DNA from: Streptomyces rapamycinicus NRRL 5491
GTDB taxonomy: Bacteria; Actinomycetota; Actinomycetes; Streptomycetales; Streptomycetaceae
Assembly (NCBI RefSeq): GCF_024298965.1
Contig: NZ_CP085193.1
Span: 9,672,001-9,736,000 of the forward strand
Reading direction: 5' to 3'
Length of the DNA stretch: 64,000 nucleotides
Shown piece by piece: positions 42,695-51,531 of this stretch. A program made the position numbers and the translations under genes. Each line of letters starts with the position of its first letter. Position 1 is the first letter of the stretch. The notes under the pieces were generated by a model. It did no database searches. It saw only the letters and a program-made list of their open reading frames with translations, and was not told the origin of the DNA.

Positions 42695-42814
42695 CGATCG
42701 TTTCTCCTTCTTGGACCTTTTGGAGAGCACTTTCGATGCGCGTCAACTGGCGGGCCTGAGGATTGATTCCCCTGTCGCCCGGGCTTTGGCCTTCGTATCT
42801 TTTATGGCTCCCCC

Positions 42815-43735
42815 TCAGCCAGTTGATGGCACCTCCGCCAGCTGATTCCGTACGTCGCGAGGCACCCGTACGCCGTGGTCGCGCAGGTGGGCGAGGAATC
42901 GGGTGAGGAGGGGGTCGGGTTCGGCGGACGTCACCGCGACCAACTGCCTGACCCACCGTGGGGTGAACGAGCGCACCGCGCCGGGGAAGCCCGCGCTGAC
43001 CGCGCTGACCGGGCTCACCGCGATTCCCAGCCCGGCGGCGGCGAGTTGTGGTGCCGCGGTGGTCACCGAGGTCCGCATCACCGTCTCGGGATGGACTCCG
43101 GCACGGGCCAGGGCCCCGTCCAGCCAACCGCTGAGGCCGTTGTCCGGTGCGAAGTGGACCAGCGGCGCGCCTTCGAGGTCTTCCAGACGCACGGCCGGCC
43201 GCTCGGCCAGCGGGTGGCCGGCGGGTGCGGTCAACACGATCTCCTCCTCGGCGACGGCGGTGATCGTGAAGTTGCCCGGTGGGGAGCCGGGCAGCAGCGC
43301 CACGTCGACCTCGTCGGAGTCGACGAACCGGAGCAGTTCGTCCATCGCGGTGGACTCGCGCAGGGTGATCGCCACTTCCGGGTGGCGGCGGTGCCATCCG
43401 TGGATCACCGGGGCGAGCAGGGCGACGCTGAGGCTCTGTGCGCAGGCCAGCCGCAGCATTCCTCCGGCGGCCTGACCGGCCGCACGCGCTGACCTGACCG
43501 CGGAGGCGGCCGCCTCGATCGCCCGCCTGGCGTCGGCGACGGCGGCACGCCCCGCGGGGGTGAGCTTGACCCCCCGGGGTTCGCGGCGCAACAGGGCCGT
43601 TCGGGTCTCGCGTTCCAGCGAGGCGATCTGATGGGAGACGGCGGGCTGCGAGGAATGCAGCAGCAGTGCGGCCTGGGTGATCGATCCGGTGTCCGCGACC
43701 GCGACGAGGCACTCCAGCGCGCGAAGAGAAGCCAT
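42815..43735 (-). CDS. LysR-family transcriptional regulator
   Basis: The protein has 306 aa. MASLRALECLVAVADTGS followed by AALLLHSSQPAVSHQIASLE is the winged helix. LRREPRGVKLTPAG ends the domain, and the effector domain has VDVALLPGSPPGN and VHFAPDNGLSGWL. It is divergent from the epimerase/reductase pair at 43873-45402, its likely target, with an inverted repeat between them. Confidence 0.92.
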   Translation of the reverse strand: MASLRALECLVAVADTGSITQAALLLHSSQPAVSHQIASLERETRTALLRREPRGVKLTPAGRAAVADARRAIEAAASAVRSARAAGQAAGGMLRLACAQSLSVALLAPVIHGWHRRHPEVAITLRESTAMDELLRFVDSDEVDVALLPGSPPGNFTITAVAEEEIVLTAPAGHPLAERPAVRLEDLEGAPLVHFAPDNGLSGWLDGALARAGVHPETVMRTSVTTAAPQLAAAGLGIAVSPVSAVSAGFPGAVRSFTPRWVRQLVAVTSAEPDPLLTRFLAHLRDHGVRVPRDVRNQLAEVPSTG

Positions 43736-43754
43736 TCGTCAATTTTATAGCAGA

Positions 43755-43781
43755 CCCTCGGAACATGATTGTTGTCGAGGG
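43755..43781. promoter_or_regulatory. inverted repeat CCCTCG-N15-CGAGGG between LysR and epimerase genes
   Basis: The dyad lies 20 nt from the LysR start and about 90 nt from the epimerase start, overlapping the AT-rich part of the gap. Position suggests a LysR site, although the spacer is longer than the usual N11. Confidence 0.4.
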
Positions 43782-43872
43782 AAGACCTGGAGGCCCCTCG
43801 TCGCTGAACCCCCGTGACAGCTTCTCGCCCCATGGCGGTCGAGAAGGCGAGCACACGGTGAAGGAGGTTTTC

Positions 43873-44805
43873 ATGGCGCGGGCGTTCGTCACGGGCGGTT
43901 CGGGGTTCATCGGTCAGGTGCTGGTACGGCGGCTCCTCGGTGAGGGACACGCGGTCCGTGTTCTGGTCAGAAGCGAGGGGTCGGCTGCGAAGGTGTCGGC
44001 GTTGGGCGCGGAGCCCGTACGGGGCGAGTTGACCGAACCGGCCACGTGGCGGAACCAGGTGACGGGCAGCGACGTGGTGTTCCACCTGGCCGCCGAGACG
44101 GACATCACCGCTGACCGTGAGCGTCATGAGCTGGTGTCGGTCCGCGGTACCCGGGCGGCGGTCGACGCGGCTCGTGACGCGCTGGTTCCCCGGTTCGTCC
44201 ACTGCGGGAGCGAAGCGGCTCTCCTGGCCGGCGACCCGCTGGTGGACATCGACGAGAGCGCGCCGCTGCGGCCGGACTCCGAGGCCGCCTACTGCGCGGT
44301 GAAGGCGGTCGCCGAGCGGATCGTGCTCGATGCGAATGCCCCCGGCTTCGCCACGGTCTCGATCCGCCCGCGGTTCGTCTGGGGCCCCGGCAGCATCCTC
44401 ACCGAGGGCCTGGTGGCGGCGGCGAGGGCGGGGCAGTTCGCCTGGATCGACGGAGGCCGGCACGCGACCGACGTCACCTTTGTCGACAACGCCGTCGAGG
44501 GCCTTGTACTCGGATGGCGGCACGGTCGGCCGGGACAGGCCTACTTCGTCACCGACCAGCACCGGGTCGTCCTGCGCGAGTTCATGGAGGCGTTGTTCGG
44601 GATCTACGGCGTCGATACGCCGATTCCCGACCTGGACGCCGGGACCGCCGCCCGCGAGGTCCCCGTACCCGCTCGGTGGTTCCTCGGGCAGCCGTGCCTC
44701 CTGTGCACGGACAAGGCCGTGGCCGAACTCGGATACAAGCCCATCGTTTCCCATGGCGCCGGTCTGGACGCCGTCAGGAACTCGGTGGCCGCCGGTGGCG
44801 CGTGA
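43873..44805 (+). CDS. NAD-dependent epimerase/dehydratase-like (extended SDR)
   Basis: The protein has 310 aa from the ATG at 43873, with AAGGAGG 5 nt upstream. ARAFVTGGSGFIGQVLVRRL is the NAD(P) motif. FHLAAETD, the catalytic YCAVK and RFVWGPGS follow. It resembles the dihydroflavonol-reductase / 3-beta-HSD branch more than sugar epimerases. Together with the small F420-reductase-like gene 54 nt downstream it forms a two-gene unit, divergent from LysR. Confidence 0.87.
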   Translation: MARAFVTGGSGFIGQVLVRRLLGEGHAVRVLVRSEGSAAKVSALGAEPVRGELTEPATWRNQVTGSDVVFHLAAETDITADRERHELVSVRGTRAAVDAARDALVPRFVHCGSEAALLAGDPLVDIDESAPLRPDSEAAYCAVKAVAERIVLDANAPGFATVSIRPRFVWGPGSILTEGLVAAARAGQFAWIDGGRHATDVTFVDNAVEGLVLGWRHGRPGQAYFVTDQHRVVLREFMEALFGIYGVDTPIPDLDAGTAAREVPVPARWFLGQPCLLCTDKAVAELGYKPIVSHGAGLDAVRNSVAAGGA

Positions 44806-44859
44806 AACACCACACGCGCAACCGGCACACATGAGGGTTCATTCAAAAGGAGAATTGGA

Positions 44860-45402
44860 ATGAAGATCGTCACGATCGGAAGAGGAATGATCGGCGGAGG
44901 TCTGGCCGGTCTGTGGCGGGCCGCGGGCCACGATGTCGACGAACTCGGCCGGGACGGCGGGGACGCCTCTGACGCGGACGTGGTCCTGGTGGCGGTTCCC
45001 GGCGACAAGATTTCCGACGCCCTGAGCAGGGTGTCGGGGATCGAGGGGAAAATCGCGATCGACGCGACCAACATCATGCCCGCGCGGCATGGCGATTTTC
45101 CGTCGTACGCGGATGAGGTGAAGTCCTTCACCCGCGGTCCGGTGGCCAAGAGTTTCAACATGAACTTCGCGGGCCTGTTCGGCGCGGTGCGCGAGCAGCG
45201 GGTGCGGCCGAGCAACTGGTATGTCGCGGACGAGGGCGCCCGCGAGGTCACCGAGCGGCTCATCCGTGACGCCGGCTACGACCCGGTGCGCGTCGGGGAT
45301 CTCTCACGGGCCCGCGACTTCGAGAACGCGGTCTGGCTGCTCATGGGCATCCAGCCGGTCGGCGGCGTCTTCTACCGGTTCGCCGTTCCCGGCGAGCTCT
45401 GA
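44860..45402 (+). CDS. NADPH-dependent F420 reductase-like protein
   Basis: The protein has 180 aa and AAAAGGAGAA precedes the ATG. MKIVTIGRGMIGGGLAGLW is the dinucleotide-binding motif (here with GRGMIGG). ADVVLVAVPG and IAIDATNIMP are the second-strand and loop motifs of the F420_oxidored/NAD-binding-2 group. VAKSFNMNFAGLF corresponds to the AFNT segment of the family. Such proteins move hydride between NADP and F420 or reduce small substrates. Two relatives lie on the other side of the terminator at 45573 (45709 and 47493). Confidence 0.8.
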   Translation: MKIVTIGRGMIGGGLAGLWRAAGHDVDELGRDGGDASDADVVLVAVPGDKISDALSRVSGIEGKIAIDATNIMPARHGDFPSYADEVKSFTRGPVAKSFNMNFAGLFGAVREQRVRPSNWYVADEGAREVTERLIRDAGYDPVRVGDLSRARDFENAVWLLMGIQPVGGVFYRFAVPGEL

Positions 45403-45572
45403 TCGAATCGATTGATCCAGCGGGGACGTTCCGCGTGGGCGTGTGCGTGTGCGCCAATCGGATCACCGCGGCGGCGAAGCCGTGACCTGGCGGAGCGCGC
45501 GAGATCACACCTGCGTCGGGAGCCGGAAGCACGATCGTTTACGGCATCCCCACCAGGTCAGGCAGATCGTGG

Positions 45573-45606
45573 AGGCCGCCGCACAGGTCGTCCTGTGCGG
45601 CGGCCT
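45573..45606. terminator. strong bidirectional hairpin between two converging operons
   Basis: A 15-bp perfect stem (AGGCCGCCGCACAGG and its reverse complement) with a 4-nt loop lies between the plus-strand unit ending at 45402 and the minus-strand unit ending at 45709. The rest of 45403-45708 shows no gene. Confidence 0.75.
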
Positions 45607-45708
45607 GCATCGACGACGGGTCCTACTTGTTGTCGATGCGTCCGGTCGGGTCGGCGGCTTCCGCGAGGGACACGGCCGGACCATGCTGCGGCCCGCGCCG
45701 GCTTGCGG

Positions 45709-46377
45709 TTATCGCGTTGCGGTGGCCAGTGCCGCGCGGATGGCGTCCTCGCCGGCCGACTGGCCCTTCTCGTTCGAGAACGGCCCGTACGGGGTCCCCC
45801 ACACCGGCGTGCCCGTCGCCTGTCGCCAGCTGTCGGCCAGCGCTCCCGCGTCCACCACGCCGTACCCGATGGATTCGATGAATCCGGTCACCGCCGCCTT
45901 CGCCGACACGGAGTCCCCGGCGATCGGCAGGTACGAACGGTCGGCCGCCCCCGCCGGGCGGGCGAGTGACAACAGGTGCTTGAAGAAGATGTTGTTGAAC
46001 GCTTTCACGAGCATGGCGTCCGGGGTGTACCGCAGCAGCAGCTCGCTCGAGGTGAGCGACTTGCTGTCGAGCTCGGGGATGTGCCCGTCACGCTCGGGGC
46101 CGTAGTTGCACGTGTCAATGACCGTCTTCCCGGCCAGTGGCGCGGCGGTCAGGTCGGGGAAGGACTTGACCGGCACCGTGACCACGACGATGTCACCGGC
46201 CGCCGCGGCCTCCCCGCTCGTCGCCGCGGACGCCCGCGGCCCCAGTTCCGCGGCCGTGTCCGCGAGCGTTTCGGGACCGCGCGAGTTGCTGAGCACGACC
46301 TGGTGCCCGGCCTCGACGGCGAGCCGCGCGATGGTACTGCCGATGTACCCGCTTCCGATGAATCCCACAGTCGTCAT
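45709..46377 (-). CDS. NADPH-dependent F420 reductase-like protein
   Basis: The protein has 222 aa from the ATG at 46377, with GGAAGGAC upstream. TTVGFIGSGYIGSTIARLA is the cofactor motif. VVLSNSRGPETL binds the NADP phosphate in this family, and DIVVVTVPVKSF and VKAFNNIFFKHL follow. It is the last gene of a leftward unit with the epimerase-like gene at 46450 and the frameshifted paralogue at 47493. The physiological substrate is unknown. Confidence 0.85.
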   Translation of the reverse strand: MTTVGFIGSGYIGSTIARLAVEAGHQVVLSNSRGPETLADTAAELGPRASAATSGEAAAAGDIVVVTVPVKSFPDLTAAPLAGKTVIDTCNYGPERDGHIPELDSKSLTSSELLLRYTPDAMLVKAFNNIFFKHLLSLARPAGAADRSYLPIAGDSVSAKAAVTGFIESIGYGVVDAGALADSWRQATGTPVWGTPYGPFSNEKGQSAGEDAIRAALATATR

Positions 46378-46449
46378 ACTTTCGACGTCCTTCCAGAAGA
46401 GCCGAACCCTTGTCATCAGCCGGACTCGTTGCGGTCCGGGTCCCCGCCG

Positions 46450-47388
46450 TCAGCCGGCGGGGAAGTAATGGCCGTTGTCCAAATCGGCGAGCAGGCCGGG
46501 CTGATCGGGTTGCCAGCCGAGGGTCCGGCGGGTGATGAGGTTGGACGCCGAGTAGCTCTGCGTGACGATGTTCGCGAGGAACCCGAAGTATCCCGGCACC
46601 ATCAGGACGTCCGCGGGAACACTCACGACGGGCAGGCCCAGACGGCTGCCGATGGCTTCGGCGATCTCGCGGAACGGGATGCCCCCGTCCCCGACCGCGT
46701 GCCAGTATTTGCCGGCCGGTCCCTTCTCCAGCGCCAAGCGGAACACGGAGGCGACATCGCGGGCGTGCACGGCGTTCCACAGGTTCGCGCCGTCCCCGGG
46801 GTAGCCGACGACGCCCTTCTCCTTCGCGAGCGCGATCAGCGTGGGGAGGAAGCCGGCACGATCGGTCGTGCTGTGCGCGATGTTGGCGATCCGCACGACC
46901 GAGGAGCGCACTCCCCGCTCGGCGAGGCCGATCACGGCCCTTTCCACGACGTTACGGACCCGCAGGGTGCCCTTGTGCTCATCGCCGCCGGGAAGGGCCG
47001 GGTCCTCCTCGATGGCCGGCCGGCCCAGGTGCTGCCCGGGCGAGCCGATGCTCCCCGCTGCGACCAGCGGCCTTCCGGTTCCCGCGAGCGCCTCGCCGTA
47101 CGCGAGCATGATCGGGAGCTCCGCGGCGGCCACGGCGTCGATCCCGCCGGAGGAAAGCAGGTCTTGCCTGTGCGCGACGTGGATGACGCCGTCGGAGTCC
47201 GCGGCCGCCTCCTTGAGCCCATCGAGATCCTGGAGGTCGCCGCGACGCACCTTCGCGCCGAGCGCGGACACCGCCGCCGCGGCTGTGTCCGACCGGGCCA
47301 GGCCGGTGACCTCGTGCCCGGCGGCGATGAGTTCGGGGATGATGTACGAACCGGAATGGCCGGTCCCACCAGCGACGAAAACGCGCAT
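46450..47388 (-). CDS. NAD(P)-dependent epimerase/dehydratase-like protein (atypical SDR)
   Basis: The protein has 312 aa. MRVFVAGGTGHSGSYIIPEL is the NAD(P) motif, with GxxGHSG instead of GxxGFIG, as in atypical SDRs. GVIHVAHRQD and AAGSIGSPGQHLG follow, and the region of the active-site Tyr is not obvious. HARDVASVFRLALEKG is the typical extended-SDR segment. It lies between two F420-reductase-like genes. Confidence 0.85.
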   Translation of the reverse strand: MRVFVAGGTGHSGSYIIPELIAAGHEVTGLARSDTAAAAVSALGAKVRRGDLQDLDGLKEAAADSDGVIHVAHRQDLLSSGGIDAVAAAELPIMLAYGEALAGTGRPLVAAGSIGSPGQHLGRPAIEEDPALPGGDEHKGTLRVRNVVERAVIGLAERGVRSSVVRIANIAHSTTDRAGFLPTLIALAKEKGVVGYPGDGANLWNAVHARDVASVFRLALEKGPAGKYWHAVGDGGIPFREIAEAIGSRLGLPVVSVPADVLMVPGYFGFLANIVTQSYSASNLITRRTLGWQPDQPGLLADLDNGHYFPAG

Positions 47389-47492
47389 CTTACTGTCCTT
47401 CTGTCCTTGTGAAGGTAGGTGGAGGGGCTGCTCTTCTCGTGCCGCAGACCGACTGGCGTGATGTGGCGCGAGATGTGGTGGCGCGGGTGCGC

Positions 47493-48124
47493 TCAGCCGA
47501 GCATGGTGACGCCGAGGGAGAAGTTGGCGTGCTTGACGGAGTGGCTGATGAGGCCCAGCTCCAGCAGGCCGACGTTCTCCAGTGCCCGTGCCATCGGCAG
47601 TTCCCCGGTGTCCATCGGACGCAGCCCCAGGCTCTCGATGAACGCCGACACGCGTGCCTTTGCCTGCGCGTCGTCGCCGGCGATGAACACGTCCAACGGA
47701 CGACCCTCGGCCGGACCGGCCGCCAGCACATGGGAGAACAGGGTGTTGAACGCCTTGACGACATGCGCGCCGGCGGGCGCGGCCTTGGCGATCTCCTGCG
47801 CGCCGGAACTGCCCTCGGGGGTGACAAAGCCCTGGAAATCGGAGGTGACGGGATTGGTGACGTCGATGATGACCTTGCCCTGCAGTGCGTCCCCGTACTC
47901 ACTCACCACCGCCGCCGCGCCGGCGTACGGCACGGCGAGGACAACGATGTCCCCCGCCGGGGCGGCGCCCGCCGTCCCGACAGTGGCGCCGCCGAGCGCG
48001 GCGGCCAATTCCCTGGCCTTGGCCGGTTACGGCCGATGATCTCCACGGCGTTGCCGCCGGCGAGCGCCCGGGCGGCCAGGGCGCGGGCCACGTTCCCCAG
48101 GCCGATAATGCTGATGCTGCTCAT
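47493..48124 (-). pseudogene. F420 reductase-like gene broken by a one-base frameshift
   Basis: From the ATG at 48124 the frame reads MSSISIIGLGNVARALAARAL and VEIIGRN, the cofactor half. Near 48024-48030 the reading must shift by one base to continue as KARELAAALGG, DIVVLAVPYAG and VVKAFNTLFSHVL, which runs open to 47493. The family pattern expects Pro-Ala-Lys at the joint, so a single missing C in a CCGG run explains it. It is either a recent inactivation or a sequencing error. Confidence 0.75.
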
Positions 48125-48359
48125 TGGTGTGCCTGCTTTCTGAAGCTGGAAAGGACGCCATACCTCGTCGCCGACGGCTGGGTCGTCGACGACGTCGAAT
48201 GACGCGATGGGCGGCGCTCAATTCCTGATGTGCTCGTTCAGGGCCTGGGCCCTGCTACCAAATTCCGCTGTCGAATTCTTATGCCGAATTCGCTTCGGCC
48301 CATTAGGTATTCAGGTTGCCATTTGGCCTGAGCGGGTGTCCAAGACCTCTTTCAACCGT

Positions 48360-48382
48360 GGTGATACCTTGGAGGCATCACC
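48360..48382. promoter_or_regulatory. LysR-type dyad GGTGAT-N11-ATCACC
   Basis: A perfect 6 + 6 bp inverted repeat with an 11-nt spacer lies 15 nt before the LysR ATG at 48398. The N11 geometry is typical for LysR sites and its position suggests autoregulation. Confidence 0.55.
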
Positions 48383-48397
48383 GGGCCGGGAGGTGCC

Positions 48398-49309
48398 ATG
48401 GATCTGGACCTGCGCAAACTGCGTTACTTCGTCGCCGTGGCCGACCAGTTGCACTTCGGCCGCGCCGCCGAAGAGCTGCATATCGCGCAGCCGGTGCTCA
48501 GCCGGCAGATCCGCGCGCTCGAGCAGGACCTCGGCGCCTCGCTGTTCACCAGGGACCGCCACGGCGTAGCCCTGACCGACGCGGGCCGACAACTGCTGGC
48601 CGACGCCGGCCCGCTGCTCGCCTCCGCGTACGCGGTCCGCCGCCGGGTGTCCGTGGCCGCCCGCGGCAGCCAGCGGCTGGTGGTCGGTTTCCGGGCCGGC
48701 ATCCCGGTCATCCCTGCGGCGCGGGCGTTCGAGGCCCGGCACCCGGACGTGGTCGTGGACGTGCAGCGGATCGAATGGGACGACCAGGCCCCGATGCTGC
48801 TCGACGGCCGCATCGACGTCGGCTATGTGCGGCTGCCCATCGACGAGGCCGGTCTGCGCGTCGCCCCGCTGTACACCGAGCCGCGGGTGGCGGTGCTGCC
48901 CGCCGGCCACCGGTTGGCCGGCAAGCAGGAGGTCACCGAGGCCGACGTGGCCGGCGAACCACTGGTCTGGCATGCCGACCCGAGCACGCAGCCCACCAGG
49001 CGCCCGCACCCTGACGCCGGGTACCTGGTGCGCGGGGTGGACGAGACGCTCGAGCATGTCGCGGCCGGCCGGGGCATCTCGTTCCTGGCCCGTTCGGCGA
49101 CCGTGTTCTACTCACATCCGGACGTCACCTATGTGCCCATCCCGGACCTGGCGCCCGACCAGGTCTGCCTCGCGATGGCGGCATCGCGCACCTCGCCAGT
49201 GGTCGATGACTTCTTCACCGCGGCTCAGGCAACGGCCCAGATCACCGCAGAATGCGGGAACTATGAAATGTGGCAACTTGCGAGCGGTGCCGCTTCAAAG
49301 CGCAGTTGA
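48398..49309 (+). CDS. LysR-family transcriptional regulator
   Basis: The protein has 303 aa and GGGAGG precedes the ATG. LDLRKLRYFVAVADQLHFG followed by AAEELHIAQPVLSRQIRALE is the winged helix, and LFTRDRHGVALTDAG ends it. The effector domain has VGFRAGIPVIPAARAF and GRIDVGYVRLP. It is divergent from the frameshifted F420-reductase-like gene and its operon (273 nt), its probable target. Confidence 0.92.
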   Translation: MDLDLRKLRYFVAVADQLHFGRAAEELHIAQPVLSRQIRALEQDLGASLFTRDRHGVALTDAGRQLLADAGPLLASAYAVRRRVSVAARGSQRLVVGFRAGIPVIPAARAFEARHPDVVVDVQRIEWDDQAPMLLDGRIDVGYVRLPIDEAGLRVAPLYTEPRVAVLPAGHRLAGKQEVTEADVAGEPLVWHADPSTQPTRRPHPDAGYLVRGVDETLEHVAAGRGISFLARSATVFYSHPDVTYVPIPDLAPDQVCLAMAASRTSPVVDDFFTAAQATAQITAECGNYEMWQLASGAASKRS

Positions 49310-49372
49310 GCAGTCCGGCTGACAACACCAGCGCCAGCAGCGGGCACGCGGCCACAACAGTGATGGCTGGTC

Positions 49373-49516
49373 TCAGGGCCGGAGGTATGCGGCCAGGACA
49401 TGGCGGGCGTGAGCTCCGTCGAGGATGAGCAGGTGGTCGAGGGCTTCTCGGCGGAGGGTGCCGATCACTTGTTCGCAGTGGGCGTTGGCCTTCGGCGCGC
49501 GGGCCGTCGTCTCCAC
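49373..49516 (-). pseudogene. integrase-core transposase C-terminal fragment
   Basis: Minus-strand reading gives APKANAHCEQVIGTLRREAL followed by DHLLILDGAHARHVL. This is the end of the rve integrase core (the ANxxCE..IGTLRRE segment carries the third acidic residue). The N-terminal part is absent. The plus-strand fragment at 4968-5190 is from the opposite end of the same kind of enzyme. Confidence 0.65.
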
Positions 49517-49595
49517 GGAGTGGTCACACGTGTCATGTCGTGTCCGTCACGAGTCTTGCCGCTCTTCCGTCCGGGGCAGTACGCTCCCCACAGAA

Positions 49596-49610
49596 TTGAA
49601 GTTAGTTCAA
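49596..49610. promoter_or_regulatory. inverted repeat TTGAA-N5-TTCAA upstream of the GMC operon
   Basis: A dyad of 5 + 5 bp in an AT-rich spot 110 nt ahead of the small leader gene at 49720. GTTCAA words also occur as direct repeats at 53540-53556 before the MDR gene, which suggests one regulator for both positions. Confidence 0.4.
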
Positions 49611-49719
49611 CCCCTGCCTTCGCGCCCCATCCGGCGCCCGGGTCGCCGTGGGACGACGACCCTCACGGCTGTCCGACCCGACCCACCACGCGCAGCGTCG
49701 CGCCAAGGGGAGCCGCACA

Positions 49720-49880
49720 TGTCCACCCAGTTGACGGATCCTTCGCTGTACCGCCTGTCCGAGTCCGCGGCAAGACGTCCACGACGGCCGCTCTTCGGTC
49801 ACGTCATCAATCATGAGCCCGTCGCCTCGCCCGACGGGGCGACGAGGTCCAGCGTGTGGATGGAGGTGGGGACACCATGA
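49720..49880 (+). CDS. small ORF (53 aa) coupled to the GMC oxidoreductase; possible aldehyde-dehydrogenase remnant
   Basis: The ATG at 49720 has GGGGAG at good distance. The peptide starts MSTQLTDPSLYRLSESAARR. Its middle part, PLFGHVINHEPVASPDGAT, resembles the N-terminus of aldehyde dehydrogenases (FIDGEWV...GAT). The frame then ends in a TGA that overlaps the GMC ATG (ATGA). Either an ALDH gene was deleted internally and its start now serves as a translational leader, or this is a true small gene. ALDH and GMC alcohol oxidases often neighbour each other, which favours the first reading. Confidence 0.45.
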
Positions 49881-51523
49881 CGCCGACAGTGGAAGCCGAC
49901 TGGGTGGTCGTCGGTGGCGGCAGCGCCGGGAGCGTGCTGGCGGCGCGTCTGAGCGAGGATCCGGCCAGCGAGGTCGTGCTGCTGGAGGCCGGGCGCGACT
50001 GGCGGCCCGCCGACGCCCCACCGCAGTTGCGCAGTATGAACGGCTGGCGGGCGCTGGACGAGAAGGCCTGCGCGGAGTTCCAGTGGCCAGGTCTTACGTC
50101 ACGGCGCAGCCGCGCCCAGGCGCCGCGGCCGCATGTGCGCGGACGGGGCCTCGGCGGTTCGTCGTCGGTCAACGGCATGATCGCCTTCCGGGCCATGCCG
50201 GACGACTACGACCGGTGGGCGGCGTACGGCTGTCCCGGCTGGTCGTACGCGGACATGCTGCCGTACCTGCGACGCATGGAGAGCGACGCGGACTTCGGGG
50301 ACCGCCCTCACCACGGCGATCACGGACCCATACCGGTGCAGCGGCTCGGCCGCGAGGACTGGGGCCCTGCCGACCACGCGCTCGCCGAGGCCGCGCTGGG
50401 ACGTGGCCATGCCTGGTGCGACGACCACAACGGGCCGGCGGGGACCGGTGTCTCGCCGTACGCCATCAGCTCTCGCGACGGTGCGCGGGTCACGACCAAC
50501 GACGGCTACCTCGAGCCGGCCCGACAGCGCCCCAACCTGCGGGTGTTCGGAGGCGCGACGGTGGACACGGTGCTCGTCCAGGGCGGCCGGGCCGTCGGGG
50601 TGCGGGTGCGCCGGGGGAACGACTGGACGGAAGTTCGTGCCCAGCACGTTGTCCTGTGCGCCGGAGCGGTGCACTCTCCGGCGATCCTGCTGCGGTCCGG
50701 TATCGGGCCGGACGGCCCGGTGGCGGCGCTCCCGGTCGGTGAGGGGATGCAGGAACATCCTCTGGCGCTGTTCTGGCTGTACGCCCGGCCCGGGAACCAT
50801 CCCGACGTCGATGCCCGGCAGACCAACTGCTGTCTGCGCTACTCCTCCGGACTGGAGGGAGCGGGTGAGAACGACATGATGATCGCCTCGATCAACCAGA
50901 CGCTCGCCCTGCCGGACCCCGGCGACTCGCACCTCGTCGCGCAAGGCACCGGCGGAACCTGGGGCGGCGCAGGTGGCGGCCACACCGCGGGCGGTCCTGG
51001 CCTGCTCTGTCTGTGGGCGAACCAGCAGTTCTCGCGCGGTGTGCTGCGCCTGGCCTCCGCGGACCCGGACGTGCATCCGGTGATGGACCAGGATCTGCTG
51101 AGCGACCGCGCGGACCTCGTCCGGATGCGTGACGGCGTCAGGCACTGCGTGGAGTTGCTGCGCAGCGGACCGTTCGACACCGCCTTCGAGCACATCGCCA
51201 TCGACATCGCCGGCCGGGGCCTCGACGCGCTGTCCGACGACGCGACGGTCGACCGCTGGCTGATGGAGACCATCGGCGACACCGGCCACATCTGCGGAAC
51301 CTGCCGCATGGGCGCGCCCGACGACCCCCGTACGGTGGTCGATCCGTCCGGCCGCGTCCTCGGCGTCGACGGGCTCTGGGTCGCCGACGCCTCCGTGTTC
51401 CCGGAGGTGCCGCGGGCCAATACGAACCTGCCGACCATCGCCGCCGCGGAACGGCTGTCGGACCTCATCCGCGGACGCCTCGCCGGCCCCATCGCGGGCG
51501 AGAGCGCCGTCACCCCAGCGTAG
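49877..51523 (+). CDS. GMC-family FAD oxidoreductase (choline/alcohol oxidase type)
   Basis: The protein has 548 aa from the ATG at 49877. ADWVVVGGGSAGSVLAARLS binds the ADP of FAD. RGLGGSSSVNGMIAFRAMP is GMC signature 1, HVVLCAGAVHSPAILLRSG is signature 2, and TGHICGTCRMG with WVADASVFPEVPRANTNLP holds the catalytic His and C-terminal motif. GMC enzymes oxidise primary alcohols to aldehydes. It is coupled to a 53-aa leader frame and followed by an OYE-type enzyme 8 nt downstream. The unit looks catabolic; the substrate is unknown. Confidence 0.92.
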   Translation: MTPTVEADWVVVGGGSAGSVLAARLSEDPASEVVLLEAGRDWRPADAPPQLRSMNGWRALDEKACAEFQWPGLTSRRSRAQAPRPHVRGRGLGGSSSVNGMIAFRAMPDDYDRWAAYGCPGWSYADMLPYLRRMESDADFGDRPHHGDHGPIPVQRLGREDWGPADHALAEAALGRGHAWCDDHNGPAGTGVSPYAISSRDGARVTTNDGYLEPARQRPNLRVFGGATVDTVLVQGGRAVGVRVRRGNDWTEVRAQHVVLCAGAVHSPAILLRSGIGPDGPVAALPVGEGMQEHPLALFWLYARPGNHPDVDARQTNCCLRYSSGLEGAGENDMMIASINQTLALPDPGDSHLVAQGTGGTWGGAGGGHTAGGPGLLCLWANQQFSRGVLRLASADPDVHPVMDQDLLSDRADLVRMRDGVRHCVELLRSGPFDTAFEHIAIDIAGRGLDALSDDATVDRWLMETIGDTGHICGTCRMGAPDDPRTVVDPSGRVLGVDGLWVADASVFPEVPRANTNLPTIAAAERLSDLIRGRLAGPIAGESAVTPA

Positions 51524-51531
51524 TCGCGATC

